Of a DNA stretch of 64,000 bases, positions 17,309-27,234 are shown piece by piece (the stretch's first letter is position 1; each line of letters opens with the position of its first letter). A program made the position numbers and the translations under genes. The notes under the pieces were generated by a model. It saw only the letters and a list, made by a program, of their open reading frames with translations, searched no databases and had not been told where the DNA came from. The stretch is from Saccharibacter sp. EH611 (GTDB lineage: Bacteria > Pseudomonadota > Alphaproteobacteria > Acetobacterales > Acetobacteraceae): positions 273,572-337,571 of the forward strand of contig NZ_WVHP01000001.1 in assembly GCF_009834765.1 (NCBI RefSeq), in the 5' to 3' direction.

Positions 17309-17928
17309 CACGCAAGCTCCTTAAGAGCGAGACGCAAAATAAGATCCAACGCCGCACCCTCATTCTCAGCGAGAAGGCGGCTCACAATGGGCCAACTTTC
17401 AGCTCGCTTAAAGCCCAGCCCTTCGAGGGCCAGCAAGGCATCACTTTCCACCCCAGCTACAGCGGAACCACCCTTCTTGCCAACACCCTGCGTAGCCGAG
17501 GCCACAGTGCCAACAGGAACAGGCATTTTTGCGACCTTACTTTTAAGCTCTGTCAGAAGTCGCGTTGCCAAGCGTGGGCCCACCCCACTTGCTTGCGTGA
17601 ATGGAAGCTTATCCTCAGCCGTTACGGCCTGCCAAAGCGATGACGGTGTGTTGACGGACAAAATCCCCAACGCCACGCGTGATCCAACCCCTTGCACCGT
17701 TGTCAGCAAACGGAACCATGACCGTTCTTCAGCGTCTGCAAAACCGAAAAGCTGGATGGCATCTTCACGCACAATGGTTTCAATCAACACACGCGCAACC
17801 TCTGGTGGATGAGGCAACTGCTCTAACGTGCGCGTTGAGGCAAACACGACATAGCCCACACCGTTGACATCCACGAGGCAACGATCTGGCTCTATATCTC
17901 CCACCAAACCTGTCAGCTGTCCGATCAT
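17308..17928 (-). CDS. ruvA: Holliday junction DNA helicase subunit RuvA
   Basis: Holliday-junction-binding subunit (206 residues). The N-terminal OB fold begins [15 protein letters not shown], followed by the helix-hairpin-helix region [14 protein letters not shown] and [18 protein letters not shown], and a C-terminal RuvB-binding domain ([16 protein letters not shown]). The start ATG overlaps the ruvC stop (ATGA); the longer frame upstream is ruvC in another phase. It is slightly longer than the E. coli protein because of the linker. Confidence 0.97.
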   Translation of the reverse strand: MIGQLTGLVGDIEPDRCLVDVNGVGYVVFASTRTLEQLPHPPEVARVLIETIVREDAIQLFGFADAEERSWFRLLTTVQGVGSRVALGILSVNTPSSLWQAVTAEDKLPFTQASGVGPRLATRLLTELKSKVAKMPVPVGTVASATQGVGKKGGSAVAGVESDALLALEGLGFKRAESWPIVSRLLAENEGAALDLILRLALKELA

Positions 17929-18431
17929 GCCATCGATACCCCTCTGGCTATGTGCTGAGCACTCGCACGATGATGAGCATGACAAATAGCCATTGCTAAG
18001 GCATCAGCGGCATCAGCACGACGCAAATCTGCCCCTGGCAGAAGCCGGCGCACCATCATGGTGATTTGGTCTTTTGTCGCAGCACCCGTGCCTACCACGG
18101 CCCGCTTAACAGCACGTGCCCCATATTCATGCACCGCAACCCCCGCCAAGGCAGGCACGAGCAATGCGACACCACGCGCATAACCAAGCTTCAATGTGGA
18201 AGAGCCATTGCGGTTGACGTAAGTCTCTTCCACAGCCGCTTCAGCAGGGCCGTAACGCGTTATCAGCTCTTGTAGCCCGTCATGAAGAGCGCAAAGGCGA
18301 CGAGGCACATCATCTTTTGCATCTGTCGCCAACACGCCATCAGCAACATGGCGCAACCGGTTGCCATCCACATCAATGACGCCCCAGCCCATAAAACGCA
18401 GGCCGGGGTCAAGGCCAAGCAGACGAATCAA
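17925..18431 (-). CDS. ruvC: Crossover junction endodeoxyribonuclease RuvC
   Basis: Holliday junction resolvase of 168 residues. The catalytic acidic residues are visible in [15 protein letters not shown] (first Asp), [12 protein letters not shown] (Glu) and the C-terminal [16 protein letters not shown] (Asp pair). The start is a TTG (18431) that overlaps the yebC stop as TTGA, so translation is probably coupled. No better start exists before the conserved first Asp. Together with ruvA and ruvB it forms a complete resolvasome operon behind yebC. Confidence 0.96.
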   Translation of the reverse strand: MIRLLGLDPGLRFMGWGVIDVDGNRLRHVADGVLATDAKDDVPRRLCALHDGLQELITRYGPAEAAVEETYVNRNGSSTLKLGYARGVALLVPALAGVAVHEYGARAVKRAVVGTGAATKDQITMMVRRLLPGADLRRADAADALAMAICHAHHRASAQHIARGVSMA

Positions 18432-19177
18432 GCGCTCAGTGCCTGCGCAACCTCATCAGAGAGGTCAAAGTTCGCATAAACAGCTTGAACGTCGTCATTT
18501 TCTTCCAGAACATCAATGAGCTTCAACACAGAACGTGCTTTTTCCTCATCCAATGACACGGTCGTTTGAGGGCGCCAATCTAGCTTCGCAGAGCGTGGCT
18601 CACCGAAGCGCGCTTCAAGCGCATCACGCACGCTCATGAGATCCTGCATAGATGTCACAATCTCATGACCATCGTCGGTCATCTGTACATCATCCGCTCC
18701 GGCCTCAATCGCCACGTCCATCATGTCCTCTTCTGACGCAGCGTCAGCGGGATACATGATCACACCAATATGGTCGAAACCAAAAGAAACGGAGTTTGTT
18801 TCCCCAAGCGAACCGCCATGCTTAGAGAAGGAGGAGCGCACTTCAGCAGCCGTGCGGTTACGGTTGTCGGTCAACCCTTCAATAATGATGGCAACCCCTG
18901 CTGGGCCATACCCTTCGTAACGCACTTCCACATAATCTTCACCGCCAGCAGCTCCTGACGCTTTTCGGATCGCGCGCTCAACCGTATCCTTTGGCATATT
19001 CACTTCACGAGCAGCGAGAATAGCCGCACGTAACCGCGGATTCATGGCTGGGTCAGGCAAACCAGAACGCGTTGCCACCGTAATTTCACGAATAACTTTA
19101 GCAAATTGCTTAGCACGACGCGCATCCTGCGCGCCTTTGCGATGCATAATGTTTTTAAATTGTGAATGTCCTGCCAT
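18428..19177 (-). CDS. yebC: YebC/PmpR family regulatory protein
   Basis: A 249-residue YebC-family protein beginning [29 protein letters not shown], the family hallmark, and containing [14 protein letters not shown]. Members have been described as transcription regulators (PmpR), and more recent work links them to translation of difficult sequences such as proline runs. GGAGAAGGGGAG precedes the ATG. It lies 40 bases after secA and overlaps ruvC, the usual yebC-ruvC arrangement. Confidence 0.95.
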   Translation of the reverse strand: MAGHSQFKNIMHRKGAQDARRAKQFAKVIREITVATRSGLPDPAMNPRLRAAILAAREVNMPKDTVERAIRKASGAAGGEDYVEVRYEGYGPAGVAIIIEGLTDNRNRTAAEVRSSFSKHGGSLGETNSVSFGFDHIGVIMYPADAASEEDMMDVAIEAGADDVQMTDDGHEIVTSMQDLMSVRDALEARFGEPRSAKLDWRPQTTVSLDEEKARSVLKLIDVLEENDDVQAVYANFDLSDEVAQALSA

Positions 19178-19217
19178 GGACTCCCCTTCTCCTTCGTTCG
19201 TTTACGGCTTGCTACGT

Positions 19218-21908
19218 TTAGAGCAGCTTACCATGACAATGTTTGAATTTGTGAACCGATCCACAGGGGCATGGCGCATTACGGGGCACTTCTGCCCGCC
19301 AGCGCGCCAATGTCTCTGCATCAATAACCCCCTCTTGTTGTGATGACTGCTGAGACGCTTCAACGAAGCGCTCTTCTTCACGAGGGGTAACAGCAGGCTC
19401 TTCTGAGGCTGGCGGTGGCTCAGCTGTTGTTTGTAGATGCGATAAAGTTTGCACCACACGCAAGCGCATATCCGCCAACATCGCACCGAACATCTGGAAT
19501 GCTTCATGTTTATATTCGTTGAGCGGATCACGCTGCCCATAAGCACGCAGACCAATCCCCTGACGCATCTGATCCAAAGCGTGCAGATGCTCCTTCCATG
19601 ACGCATCAAGTGAAGTCAGCAGGATATGCTTCTCGACCATCCGCATCATATCCGGCCCCATCGTTGCCGCCTTCGCAGCATGAGCTTTGACCGCTTCGCT
19701 ATCAATACGCTCAATGATGGTTTCTTCATCCACACCATCTTCCTCCGCCCATTGAGCGATAGGCAGATCAAGCGCCAAATTATCCTTCATCTCACGCTGC
19801 AAGCCATCCACATCCCATGCTTCCACAAAGGACTTCTCAGGAATGTGAGCCTGAACCACCTCATCAATGACGTTCAGACGAAGGTCATTCACGACAGAAG
19901 ACACATCCGTTGCCGCCATATATTCCCGACGTTGGGAATACACTTCGCGACGCTGGTCATTCATGACATCATCATATTTCAGCGTGTTTTTACGCATGTC
20001 GAAGTTGCGCGCTTCGACCTTCTTTTGGGCCTTTTCAAGAGCACGGTTCAGCCATGGATGAACAATGGCCTCCCCTTCCTTTAGCCCCATTTTCTGCATC
20101 ATCCCGCCCATGCGGTTCGTGCCGAAAATACGGATCAGATCATCTTCTAGCGATAGGAAGAAGCGTGAATTACCGGGGTCACCCTGACGACCGGCACGCC
20201 CACGAAGCTGATTATCCACACGGCGGCTTTCATGGCGTTCTGTGCCGATCACATACAAACCACCAGCCTTATAGACGATATCGTGATCACGTTCGACTTG
20301 AGCGCGCACCTCAGCAGCCGCCTTCTCACGCCCTGCCTCATCATCCTCTGGCAATTGAGCAAGACGTTCGTCGATAAGCATATCGACATTACCACCAAGC
20401 TTAATATCCGTCCCACGGCCAGCCATATTGGTCGCAATGGTAATCGCTCCCGGCGCCCCCGCTTGGGCAATAATACTCGCCTCACGCTCATGCTGGCGTG
20501 CATTAAGCACATTGTGAGGGATACGGCGCTGTGTCAGCAAGTTTGAGAGATACTCACTTTTCTCAATCGACGCTGTCCCAACCAAAATAGGCTGCTGCGT
20601 TGCACGCACTTGCTCAATCAGATCAGCAACGGCTTTGTATTTTTCAGCGGCGGTCAGATAGACCTCATCATCCGTATCAACCCGCCTTACAGGGAGATTG
20701 GTGGGGATCTCGACAACATCCAGCTTATAAATTTCCGCAAACTCATCAGCCTCGGTCATAGCCGTGCCGGTCATACCAGACAGCTTTGGATAGAGGCGGA
20801 AATAATTCTGGAAAGTGATAGAGGCCAGCGTCTGGTTTTCTTGCTGGATCTCGACCCCTTCCTTCGCTTCCAACGCCTGATGAAGCCCGTCGGAATAGCG
20901 ACGCCCATCCATCATACGACCGGTGAATTCATCAACGAGAATAAGCTTACCGTCGCGCACCATATAGTCCACATCGCGCGCAAAGAGCGTGTGGGCACGC
21001 AAGGATTGTTGGACGTGATGAACCACCGCGACATTGTTGATGTCGTACAGCCCACCTTCTTTCAGCACATCTGCTTCACGCAACAGCTCTTCCACACGAT
21101 CAGACCCCTCTTCTGTCAGGGTGACCGTGCGCATTTTCTCGTCTTTGTCATACATGTCCGGCTCGTTCACCAAACGTGCGATAACGGCATCAACATGACG
21201 ATACAGATCTGAGCTATCATCCGCAGGCCCAGAGATGATCAATGGGGTGCGCGCTTCATCAATGAGGATGCTATCAACCTCATCGACAATGGCGAAATTG
21301 AAAGGACGCTGAACCATTTCCTCCAGCGTATATTTCATATTATCGCGCAGATAATCGAAGCCAAATTCGTTATTTGTGCCGTAGGTAATGTCAGACTGGT
21401 ACGCTTCCCGACGCTGATCATCAGAGAGGTTGGGGACAATGACACCGGTGCTCAACCCCAAAAATCCGTATAAAACGGACATCTCCGCCGCATCACGGCT
21501 TGCCAGATAATCATTAACGGTCACAACATGCACACCCTTACCCGCTAGGGCATTGAGATACACGGCTAACGTTGCAACGAGCGTTTTCCCCTCACCGGTT
21601 CGCATTTCAGAAATACGCCCGTCATGAAGCACCATCCCGCCGATAAGCTGTACATCAAAATGGCGCATTCCTAGAACACGACGTGACGCCTCCCGACAGA
21701 CAGCAAAGGCTTCAGGCAGTAGGCTATCAAGGCTCGCACCGTCAGCAATACGCTGACGAAACTCTTGCGTCTTCTGGCGCAACTGCTCATCACTCAGAGC
21801 CTGAACGTCAGGCTCAAGAGCGTTAATCTCTGGTACGCGTTTTTGATAGCGCTTAAGAGAGCGATCATTAGCGAAGCCGAAGAGGGCGCGAGCAAGGCGT
21901 GCAATCAT
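19218..21908 (-). CDS. secA: Protein translocase ATPase SecA
   Basis: Motor ATPase (896 residues) that pushes unfolded proteins through SecYEG. Walker A MRTGEGKT lies at 102-109, followed by FDYLRDNM, the DEAD box [20 protein letters not shown], the helicase motif [14 protein letters not shown] and [10 protein letters not shown]. The C-terminus carries the zinc-binding, SecB-interacting [14 protein letters not shown]. Length is typical. The start ATG has only a weak upstream site (CAGGG). The promoter must lie in the gap to 22284. Confidence 0.98.
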   Translation of the reverse strand: MIARLARALFGFANDRSLKRYQKRVPEINALEPDVQALSDEQLRQKTQEFRQRIADGASLDSLLPEAFAVCREASRRVLGMRHFDVQLIGGMVLHDGRISEMRTGEGKTLVATLAVYLNALAGKGVHVVTVNDYLASRDAAEMSVLYGFLGLSTGVIVPNLSDDQRREAYQSDITYGTNNEFGFDYLRDNMKYTLEEMVQRPFNFAIVDEVDSILIDEARTPLIISGPADDSSDLYRHVDAVIARLVNEPDMYDKDEKMRTVTLTEEGSDRVEELLREADVLKEGGLYDINNVAVVHHVQQSLRAHTLFARDVDYMVRDGKLILVDEFTGRMMDGRRYSDGLHQALEAKEGVEIQQENQTLASITFQNYFRLYPKLSGMTGTAMTEADEFAEIYKLDVVEIPTNLPVRRVDTDDEVYLTAAEKYKAVADLIEQVRATQQPILVGTASIEKSEYLSNLLTQRRIPHNVLNARQHEREASIIAQAGAPGAITIATNMAGRGTDIKLGGNVDMLIDERLAQLPEDDEAGREKAAAEVRAQVERDHDIVYKAGGLYVIGTERHESRRVDNQLRGRAGRQGDPGNSRFFLSLEDDLIRIFGTNRMGGMMQKMGLKEGEAIVHPWLNRALEKAQKKVEARNFDMRKNTLKYDDVMNDQRREVYSQRREYMAATDVSSVVNDLRLNVIDEVVQAHIPEKSFVEAWDVDGLQREMKDNLALDLPIAQWAEEDGVDEETIIERIDSEAVKAHAAKAATMGPDMMRMVEKHILLTSLDASWKEHLHALDQMRQGIGLRAYGQRDPLNEYKHEAFQMFGAMLADMRLRVVQTLSHLQTTAEPPPASEEPAVTPREEERFVEASQQSSQQEGVIDAETLARWRAEVPRNAPCPCGSVHKFKHCHGKLL

Positions 21909-22284
21909 GATGAACCCTGAAATGCTGACCCCACTGTAACATCATCCAAAACCCCCATCATCGAGGACCCGGCATTGCTACCGCAGGTAGTCACGATTTT
22001 TCATGTAAATGCTGGAAATAAGCATCCCTCCACAAGGGGTCAATGGAAAACCCATATTTCTTCCCTCGCGGCGGAGAGTAAATATGCCAAAATTATGGCT
22101 AAATATCAAAGGGTAGAGCCTGTAAAACCCTTATTTATCGCTTCCAACCTCTCTTCACGGAGTTTTATGACAAAATTGTAGGAAAATACTCACAAACGAG
22201 CGCCTCTCACCCCTTGCAGGTCTAGTCAGGCTTTGTCATGGTACTAAGATAATTCTCATTGATCTAAATGTTTGAGGTAATTCT
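21909..22284. other. Divergent intergenic region between secA and the parvulin gene
   Basis: About 376 bases with no convincing gene. It must hold the promoters of both divergent genes. A GAGG ribosome site lies just before the plus-strand start at 22285. I see no clear pair of -35 and -10 boxes, no strong hairpin and no recognisable riboswitch. A short palindrome (CTACCGCAGGTAG, near 21978) has no obvious role. Confidence 0.4.
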
Positions 22285-23184
22285 ATGCGGCTCCCCCGCT
22301 CCTTATTCGCCTGCACTACTCTTCTGAGCGGCTTGGCGTTTGGTACAGCATCCTTCGCAGCTCCAATGCCAGCAGCACCCGTAGCAAAAGCACCAAGCCC
22401 CGATTCAGTTATTGCAACGGTTGATAACCAAAAAATTACCATCTCTGACATTCAACGCGCAGCCAGTGCCCTGCCACAGCAAGCACGTCAGATCCAACCT
22501 AAAGTCCTTATTCCTCTCCTCATTAACCAGTTGATTGACCAAAAAGCGATCCAGATTCTGGCAGAAAAAGAGGGGCTGAGTGCCAAGCCAGACGTAAAGT
22601 CTGCGATGGATTCAGCTGCAGGCAATGTGCTTCAAAATGCATATCTTGAGCAGCAAGTTGCTCCTAGAATTACCGATGCGTCTGTTAAGAGCTACTATCA
22701 GTCTCACTACGCCAACCAAAAACCTGAAGAGGAAGTGCATGCACGCCATATCCTCGTCAGCACAGAAGCGCAGGCCCAAGATCTGATCAAGAAGCTCGAC
22801 AAGGGTGAAGATTTCGCAAAGCTTTCGTCCCTGTCCTCGACAGATAAAGCGTCTGCCTCTGCCGGTGGCGATCTTGGCTGGTTCAAACGCGGTGATATGA
22901 ACCCTGCTTTTTCCAACGCAGCCTTCTCACTGAAACCAGGCCCTGTCGCACAAAAACCCATTCATACAGAATATGGTTGGCACGTCATTCAGGTGCTCGG
23001 CACACGTATGGCACCTGTTCCAACCCTTGAAGAAGTGCAGAATACCATCCGCCGTGATATGGTGCGCGAAGAAGTTCGCAAGGTCGTTGAAGCTGCTGAG
23101 AAGCAGGTCAAGGTCACGCATTACGATAACAACGGGAAGCCAATCTCCAATACGGCAGCCCCTATGCAACACGGAGCTCACTAA
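22285..23184 (+). CDS. Exported parvulin-type peptidyl-prolyl isomerase
   Basis: Periplasmic PpiC/SurA-like folding factor of 299 residues. It has a signal peptide (MRLPRSLFACTTLLSGLAFG...SFA, cleavage near residue 25), a helical SurA-N-like domain (about 40-145) and a parvulin domain (about 150-245). The parvulin domain carries HARHILVSTEAQA, GGDLGWFKRGDM and HTEYGWHVIQVLG. GAGGT precedes the ATG. The tail is disordered and His-rich. It is followed after 3 bases by argJ, an unrelated biosynthetic gene, so the two probably share a transcript. Confidence 0.93.
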   Translation: MRLPRSLFACTTLLSGLAFGTASFAAPMPAAPVAKAPSPDSVIATVDNQKITISDIQRAASALPQQARQIQPKVLIPLLINQLIDQKAIQILAEKEGLSAKPDVKSAMDSAAGNVLQNAYLEQQVAPRITDASVKSYYQSHYANQKPEEEVHARHILVSTEAQAQDLIKKLDKGEDFAKLSSLSSTDKASASAGGDLGWFKRGDMNPAFSNAAFSLKPGPVAQKPIHTEYGWHVIQVLGTRMAPVPTLEEVQNTIRRDMVREEVRKVVEAAEKQVKVTHYDNNGKPISNTAAPMQHGAH

Positions 23185-23187
23185 CTC

Positions 23188-24426
23188 ATGGCGACGTCAC
23201 ATCCTCGTTCCCCTCTAGCACGGTCTTTACCAAACCTGATGCAGGTCGCTGGAGTGCGCCTCAGCGGTGTGGCGGCGCATATCCGTTATGAAGGGCGCAA
23301 AGACCTCGCTTTGTTCGAATTTGCGCCCGGAACGACAGCAGCCGGCGTTTTTACGAAGAATGCCTGCCCAGGGGCACCTATCCCCTGGTGTCGTCAGGCT
23401 CTGGCCAACACCACTGAAGCGCGCGCCCTACTGGTAAACTCTGGCAATGCCAACGTGTTTACAGGCCGCGCTGGCGATGAAGCTGTGGTGGCCTGTGCCA
23501 CTGAATTAGCAGACCAACTAGAATGCCCTGTCGAGGATATTTTCCTCGGCTCAACCGGCGTTATCGGTGAGATCCTTCCTTATCAGCGCATCTTAAAAGC
23601 CCTACCAGAAGCCATTGAGGCTTTATCTGAAGATGGGTGGGAAGATGCGCTCGCCGCCATCATGACGACAGACACCTTCCCCAAGGCAGCCTGTCGTGAA
23701 GTCTCCATTGGTGAGACGACCGTCAAAATTCAGGGTATCGCTAAAGGCTCCGGCATGATCGCGCCTGATATGGCGACGATGCTGGCCTATATCGCAACCG
23801 ATGCAAAATTACCTCAACCTGTTTTACAGTCCCTTCTTCAAGAGGGCATCGGTTCCAGCTTCAATGCGATCACGGTCGATTCGGACACTTCGACCTCTGA
23901 CATGGTTATGGCTTTTGCGACAGGACAAGCTGAGCATGCTGAGATTACAGAAGCCGATGATAATGCTCTCGATGACTTCCGCGATGCGTTCCATGACCTG
24001 ATGAAGGAGCTTGCCCAGCTTGTCATTCGTGATGGTGAAGGCGCAACAAAGCTTATCCAGGTGGAAGTGCAAGGTGCAGAAAGCAACGAATCGGCCCGCA
24101 AGGTCGCGCTTTCTATCGCCAATTCACCATTAGTAAAGACCGCTATTGCTGGGGAAGATGCGAATTGGGGCCGAATTGTCATGGCTGTGGGGAAAAGTGG
24201 TGAACCCGCCGACCGCGACAAACTCTCTATCGCTGTTGGTGATTATTGGGTTGCCCGTAACGGCGCGATCGCAGAAGAGTGCGATGAAGAAGCACTTTCT
24301 CGCTACATGCGTGAACAGGAAATTACGCTCACAGCAGACCTCGGGATTGGCGAAGGTCGCTCCCATGTATGGACCTGCGATCTTACCCACGGCTATATTG
24401 ACATTAATGGGTCTTATCGGAGCTGA
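23188..24426 (+). CDS. argJ: Bifunctional ornithine acetyltransferase/N-acetylglutamate synthase
   Basis: Enzyme of the arginine acetyl cycle (412 residues), moving the acetyl group from N-acetylornithine to glutamate. As in all ArgJ proteins it is made as a precursor that cleaves itself before a catalytic threonine. That site is visible in KGSGMIAPDMATMLAY, with the nucleophile at about Thr197. GSTGVIGE near residue 121 and the C-terminal NGAIAEECDE also fit. Whether it is bifunctional or only a transferase cannot be read from sequence alone. It starts 3 bases after the parvulin gene. Confidence 0.95.
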   Translation: MATSHPRSPLARSLPNLMQVAGVRLSGVAAHIRYEGRKDLALFEFAPGTTAAGVFTKNACPGAPIPWCRQALANTTEARALLVNSGNANVFTGRAGDEAVVACATELADQLECPVEDIFLGSTGVIGEILPYQRILKALPEAIEALSEDGWEDALAAIMTTDTFPKAACREVSIGETTVKIQGIAKGSGMIAPDMATMLAYIATDAKLPQPVLQSLLQEGIGSSFNAITVDSDTSTSDMVMAFATGQAEHAEITEADDNALDDFRDAFHDLMKELAQLVIRDGEGATKLIQVEVQGAESNESARKVALSIANSPLVKTAIAGEDANWGRIVMAVGKSGEPADRDKLSIAVGDYWVARNGAIAEECDEEALSRYMREQEITLTADLGIGEGRSHVWTCDLTHGYIDINGSYRS

Positions 24427-24450
24427 TACCGCTTGCATTTAGCCCATAAG

Positions 24451-24485
24451 CGGGGGAAGAGATTCTTTTCCCCTGCCGTTTCTTT
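24451..24485 (+). terminator. Terminator after argJ
   Basis: GGGGAA and TTCCCC form a short stem (about 24452-24473) followed by CTGCCGTTTCTTT. The T-run is interrupted, so this is a probable rather than strong terminator. Confidence 0.5.
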
Positions 24486-24549
24486 ACAAAAGAGCAACAA
24501 CTAACAGCCTGTTTTTCCTCAATTGACGTGAAGAAAACCCAGCAGATGG

Positions 24550-24570
24550 GCCCTATTACTCTAATAGGGC
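24550..24570. repeat. Perfect short palindrome upstream of ndh
   Basis: GCCCTATTA, a 3-base loop CTC and TAATAGGGC form a perfect 9-base stem about 80 bases before the ndh start. It could be an operator or a weak terminator. It is followed by TTGTATG, not a proper T-run. Confidence 0.45.
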
Positions 24571-24651
24571 TTGTATGTAGCAGCGCTCCCCGGTAGCAGA
24601 GATATTCTTTTTTCGTAATCTGTTACACTCAAAAGAACTGAGGAGCGGTCC

Positions 24652-25905
24652 ATGTCTGCTGACAAGCATGTCATCATTCTCGGCGGAGGTATTGGCGGCC
24701 TAGAAGCCGCTATTACTCTTTGCCGCCAAAACACAGCGTCTGTCACCCTAGTCGACCCAAACCCAGTTCACATCTGGAAGCCCTCACTTCATGAATTCGC
24801 CTCTGGCACCATTGAGCATGGCGGGAACCTCTTTTCTTTTATAGAACTCTCCAAACGCTTTGGCTTTGATTTCATTCAAAGTTCACCGGAAAAAGTTGAG
24901 CGCGATAAGAAAATTGTGCACCTCAATAATGGCCAGCACCTACCCTATGACCGCCTCGTAGTGGCTATTGGGGCCCGCGCAAATGACTTCGGCACACCGG
25001 GGGCACAGGAGCATTGCCTGTTCCTGAACAACCTCAACGATGCCAACGCTCTTCATGAGCACTTCCGCAACGCCCTCATCACGGCTCAAAAAACGGGGGA
25101 ACCTCTCACGTTAAGCATTGTTGGTGGTGGAGCAACAGGCGTTCAACTTGCCGCTGAACTATGCCGCGCCATTGATAGCACGCCCGAACTCGGGGAAAAT
25201 GCACGCCGTCGTTTGCTCAAACCAACATTGATTGAAGCAATGCCGCGCCTTCTGCCCGCTTTCCCCGAAAGCGTGTCTGAAGAAGCGAAAAAAGAGCTCG
25301 AGAAAATCGGCTTCGATGTCATCACTGAAGGAATGGTCAGCTCCATTGATGCTCAGACTGTTACCCTCAAAGACGGACGCTCGATTCCCGCTTCTATGCG
25401 CATCTGGGCAGCAGGCGTTAAAGCTGGGCAAGCAACCGATCTATTCGATGGGCTAGAGCGGAGTCGAAGCGGTCAACTTATCGTGACACCAACGCTCCAA
25501 TCAGTCGATGATGAGAATATTATCGCTCTGGGTGATTGCTCACGCATTAACACAAATGCCGTCGCCCCAACAGCACAAGCAGCCCGTCAAGAGGGACAAT
25601 ATATAGGACGGATCGCCCTACCCCGCCTTCTCAAGGGGCAGACCCCACCACCTTTTGCCTATCACGATCGCGGCGCTGTTGTGGCTCTGGCAAACTATAA
25701 TGCATGGGGCATGTGGCCATCAAAGAAGGCTTTCGGCGGGCATGGAATCGGCGCATGTTTTGCACGCTTCGTTCATGAAGGATTGTTTCGACAACACCAG
25801 CTTTGCCTAAGCGGTATGTTCAAAACGGCTTTTGTCACTCTACGCGAGCACCTGTCCCCAAATCGCCCAGACTTGGCCGATAAATCCTCTAAAAAGAATT
25901 CTTAA
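24652..25905 (+). CDS. ndh: Type II NADH dehydrogenase
   Basis: Single-subunit, non-proton-pumping NADH:quinone oxidoreductase at the inner face of the membrane, 417 residues. Two dinucleotide folds are visible: the FAD site HVIILGGGIGGLEAA (residues 6-20) and the NADH site LSIVGGGATGVQLAAEL. RIWAAGVKAG and NIIALGDCSR are the usual FAD-contacting segments. The family associates with the membrane through a C-terminal amphipathic region. GAGGAGC precedes the ATG. NDH-2 is a main respiratory entry point in acetic acid bacteria, matching their incomplete oxidation lifestyle. Confidence 0.92.
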   Translation: MSADKHVIILGGGIGGLEAAITLCRQNTASVTLVDPNPVHIWKPSLHEFASGTIEHGGNLFSFIELSKRFGFDFIQSSPEKVERDKKIVHLNNGQHLPYDRLVVAIGARANDFGTPGAQEHCLFLNNLNDANALHEHFRNALITAQKTGEPLTLSIVGGGATGVQLAAELCRAIDSTPELGENARRRLLKPTLIEAMPRLLPAFPESVSEEAKKELEKIGFDVITEGMVSSIDAQTVTLKDGRSIPASMRIWAAGVKAGQATDLFDGLERSRSGQLIVTPTLQSVDDENIIALGDCSRINTNAVAPTAQAARQEGQYIGRIALPRLLKGQTPPPFAYHDRGAVVALANYNAWGMWPSKKAFGGHGIGACFARFVHEGLFRQHQLCLSGMFKTAFVTLREHLSPNRPDLADKSSKKNS

Positions 25906-25912
25906 TATATCT

Positions 25913-25941
25913 CTATGGAGCGCCTCATAAGCGCTCCATAG
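25913..25941. repeat. Perfect 11-base hairpin after ndh
   Basis: CTATGGAGCGC (25913-25923) and GCGCTCCATAG (25931-25941) flank a 7-base loop just after the ndh stop. There is no T-run, so it may stabilise the mRNA end rather than terminate transcription. Confidence 0.55.
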
Positions 25942-25970
25942 GCTCTCCTCATCATGAATGGCCTATAAAG

Positions 25971-26009
25971 AACGACGCTTTCCTCTTGCAGAAAGGGCCG
26001 TTTCTTTTT
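25971..26009 (+). terminator. Terminator between ndh and the oxygenase gene
   Basis: AACGACGCTTTC (25971-25982) and GAAAGGGCCGTT (25991-26002) pair at 10 of 12 positions and are followed by TCTTTTT. The structure overlaps the beginning of the longest oxygenase frame, which supports a later start for that gene. Confidence 0.6.
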
Positions 26010-26012
26010 CAT

Positions 26013-26783
26013 ATGAGTCTCATGATGACCATGACCTCTTCCTCCACCTCGTCATCCGGCCTTATCTCGCTGGATGCTATTAAGAACCGGCTCCAGGCAG
26101 AGGGCTTCATGTTCCTCCCTGCCCAACAGACGCGAGCCCTCCTTCAGCAGCAACATGCCGCTGATTGGGAGAGCTTTGCGGATAGTTGGAATGATCTCGG
26201 CGTAGATCGCTACATGGCGGATGGGGGGCGCTATCGGCGACGGCGCTATGCGACCTTCTCACTCGCCGATGGCCATATCACCCCTAAGCAACACCAGCCG
26301 CATTATCAAAGCCGCGACTATAATCTGCTCAATGGCGGAATTGAGCGCTGGTTTAGCCCCATCAAAGACGAGATTGTCGAACATCCGACCTTACGCGCTA
26401 TCCTCGCTATGAGCGCAGACATGGCGTCATCACTCACGCCTGCACCACAACAGCCTCATAAATGGCATGCAGAAGTGCATCAATTCCGTATTGAAGCAGA
26501 CCCTCATACACAAGCAAAACCCACGCCTGAAGGAATGCACCGTGATGGTGTCGATTGGGTTTTTGTCTTCATGGTAGATCGCGACAATATCCGCGAAGGG
26601 GTCACCAGCATTCATGCACTTGACCAAAAAACCACACTAGGATCATTCACCCTGGCTCAACCGATGGATGCCGCCATTGTCAATGATCACCGCGTGTATC
26701 ACGGCGTTACGGCTGTGGAGCCTGAAGACCCCACCAAACCTGCCCATCGTGATGTCTTAGTCGTCACCTTACGCTACGAGTAA
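26013..26783 (+). CDS. 2OG-Fe(II) dioxygenase-family protein
   Basis: About 256 residues resembling the 2OG-Fe dioxygenase family that includes bacterial free-amino-acid hydroxylases such as isoleucine dioxygenase. The putative iron ligands are HRDGVDWVFVF (His-X-Asp) and NDHRVYHGVTAV (distal His), with HRDVLVVTLRYE supplying the 2-oxoglutarate-binding arginine. The N-terminus is Ser/Thr/Met-rich. The longest frame opens at a TTG inside a terminator hairpin; ATG 26013 or ATG 26022 is more likely, and neither has a strong ribosome site. The substrate is unknown. It stands alone between ndh and a tRNA gene. Confidence 0.75.
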   Translation: MSLMMTMTSSSTSSSGLISLDAIKNRLQAEGFMFLPAQQTRALLQQQHAADWESFADSWNDLGVDRYMADGGRYRRRRYATFSLADGHITPKQHQPHYQSRDYNLLNGGIERWFSPIKDEIVEHPTLRAILAMSADMASSLTPAPQQPHKWHAEVHQFRIEADPHTQAKPTPEGMHRDGVDWVFVFMVDRDNIREGVTSIHALDQKTTLGSFTLAQPMDAAIVNDHRVYHGVTAVEPEDPTKPAHRDVLVVTLRYE

Positions 26784-26868
26784 ACACACGCTCACCGGGT
26801 TTCAGTCTTACGAAGCTGAGACTCGGTGCCACACGCACCACGAACACCATGTTATTTTTGGGAAACAT

Positions 26869-26942
26869 TGGAGCGGATGAGGGGAATCGAACCCCCGTAT
26901 GCAGCTTGGGAAGCTGCCGTTCTACCATTGAACTACACCCGC
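26869..26942 (-). tRNA. tRNA-Gly (anticodon CCC)
   Basis: On the minus strand a complete cloverleaf of 71 bases plus an encoded 3' CCA can be folded. The acceptor is GCGGGTG/CATCCGC, the D stem GTTC/GAAC, the anticodon stem GCAGC/GCTGC with loop TTCCCAA, and the T stem GGGGG/CCCCT with loop TTCGATT. The anticodon CCC reads GGG glycine codons. The discriminator base is T, followed by CCA (26869-26871). Confidence 0.95.
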
Positions 26943-27088
26943 ATCTCTTATGTGCCTCTTTTCTTACCCTCCCTTCCCACGTCATGCAAGCCCTTCCTTG
27001 GGAGAAAAACCATACTGCTTTTCTTGACGGCTCTCCCATGGAGCTTCATAGTGAAGGTCTATATTTCCTCTAAACTTTTTGGAGGGAA

Positions 27089-27144
27089 CCTCGTGATTTG
27101 AGCGGCCGGCTTGCGGCGAGGTTAAAAAATTGCGCTAAAGAGGC
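27089..27144 (+). promoter_or_regulatory. SAM-II riboswitch
   Basis: The segment matches the alphaproteobacterial SAM-II aptamer core. It has the P1 arms CCTCG (27089-27093) and CGAGG (27117-27121), the loop strand GTGATTTG, the CCGGCTTGC stretch, then TTAAAAAA and GCTAAAGAGG, which close the pseudoknot. SAM-II RNAs bind S-adenosylmethionine and switch off methionine-synthesis genes. The next gene is metZ, a known SAM-II target. About 90 bases separate it from the metZ start. No clear T-run follows, so control of translation is more likely than of termination. Confidence 0.85.
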
Positions 27145-27234
27145 CCTGTTTCTCCCCTTAAAAGAGCAGGACTTCCACGGCCCACCACAGCGTTTGCGCC
27201 TCTCCGCGCGCAGATATTGATGGAGGGATCCTCT

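Noticed and set aside
20610..21212. Open frame of 200 codons opposite secA
   Set aside because: It is antisense to the conserved helicase core of SecA and mirrors its codon pattern.
25986..26012. N-terminal extension of the 2OG-Fe(II) oxygenase starting at a TTG
   Set aside because: The TTG lies in the stem of the terminator that ends the upstream unit and has no ribosome site; a later ATG is more likely.
26869..26942. tRNA-Gly gene as an attachment site for an integrated element
   Set aside because: There is no integrase, no repeat of the tRNA 3' end nearby, and ordinary metabolic genes lie on both sides.
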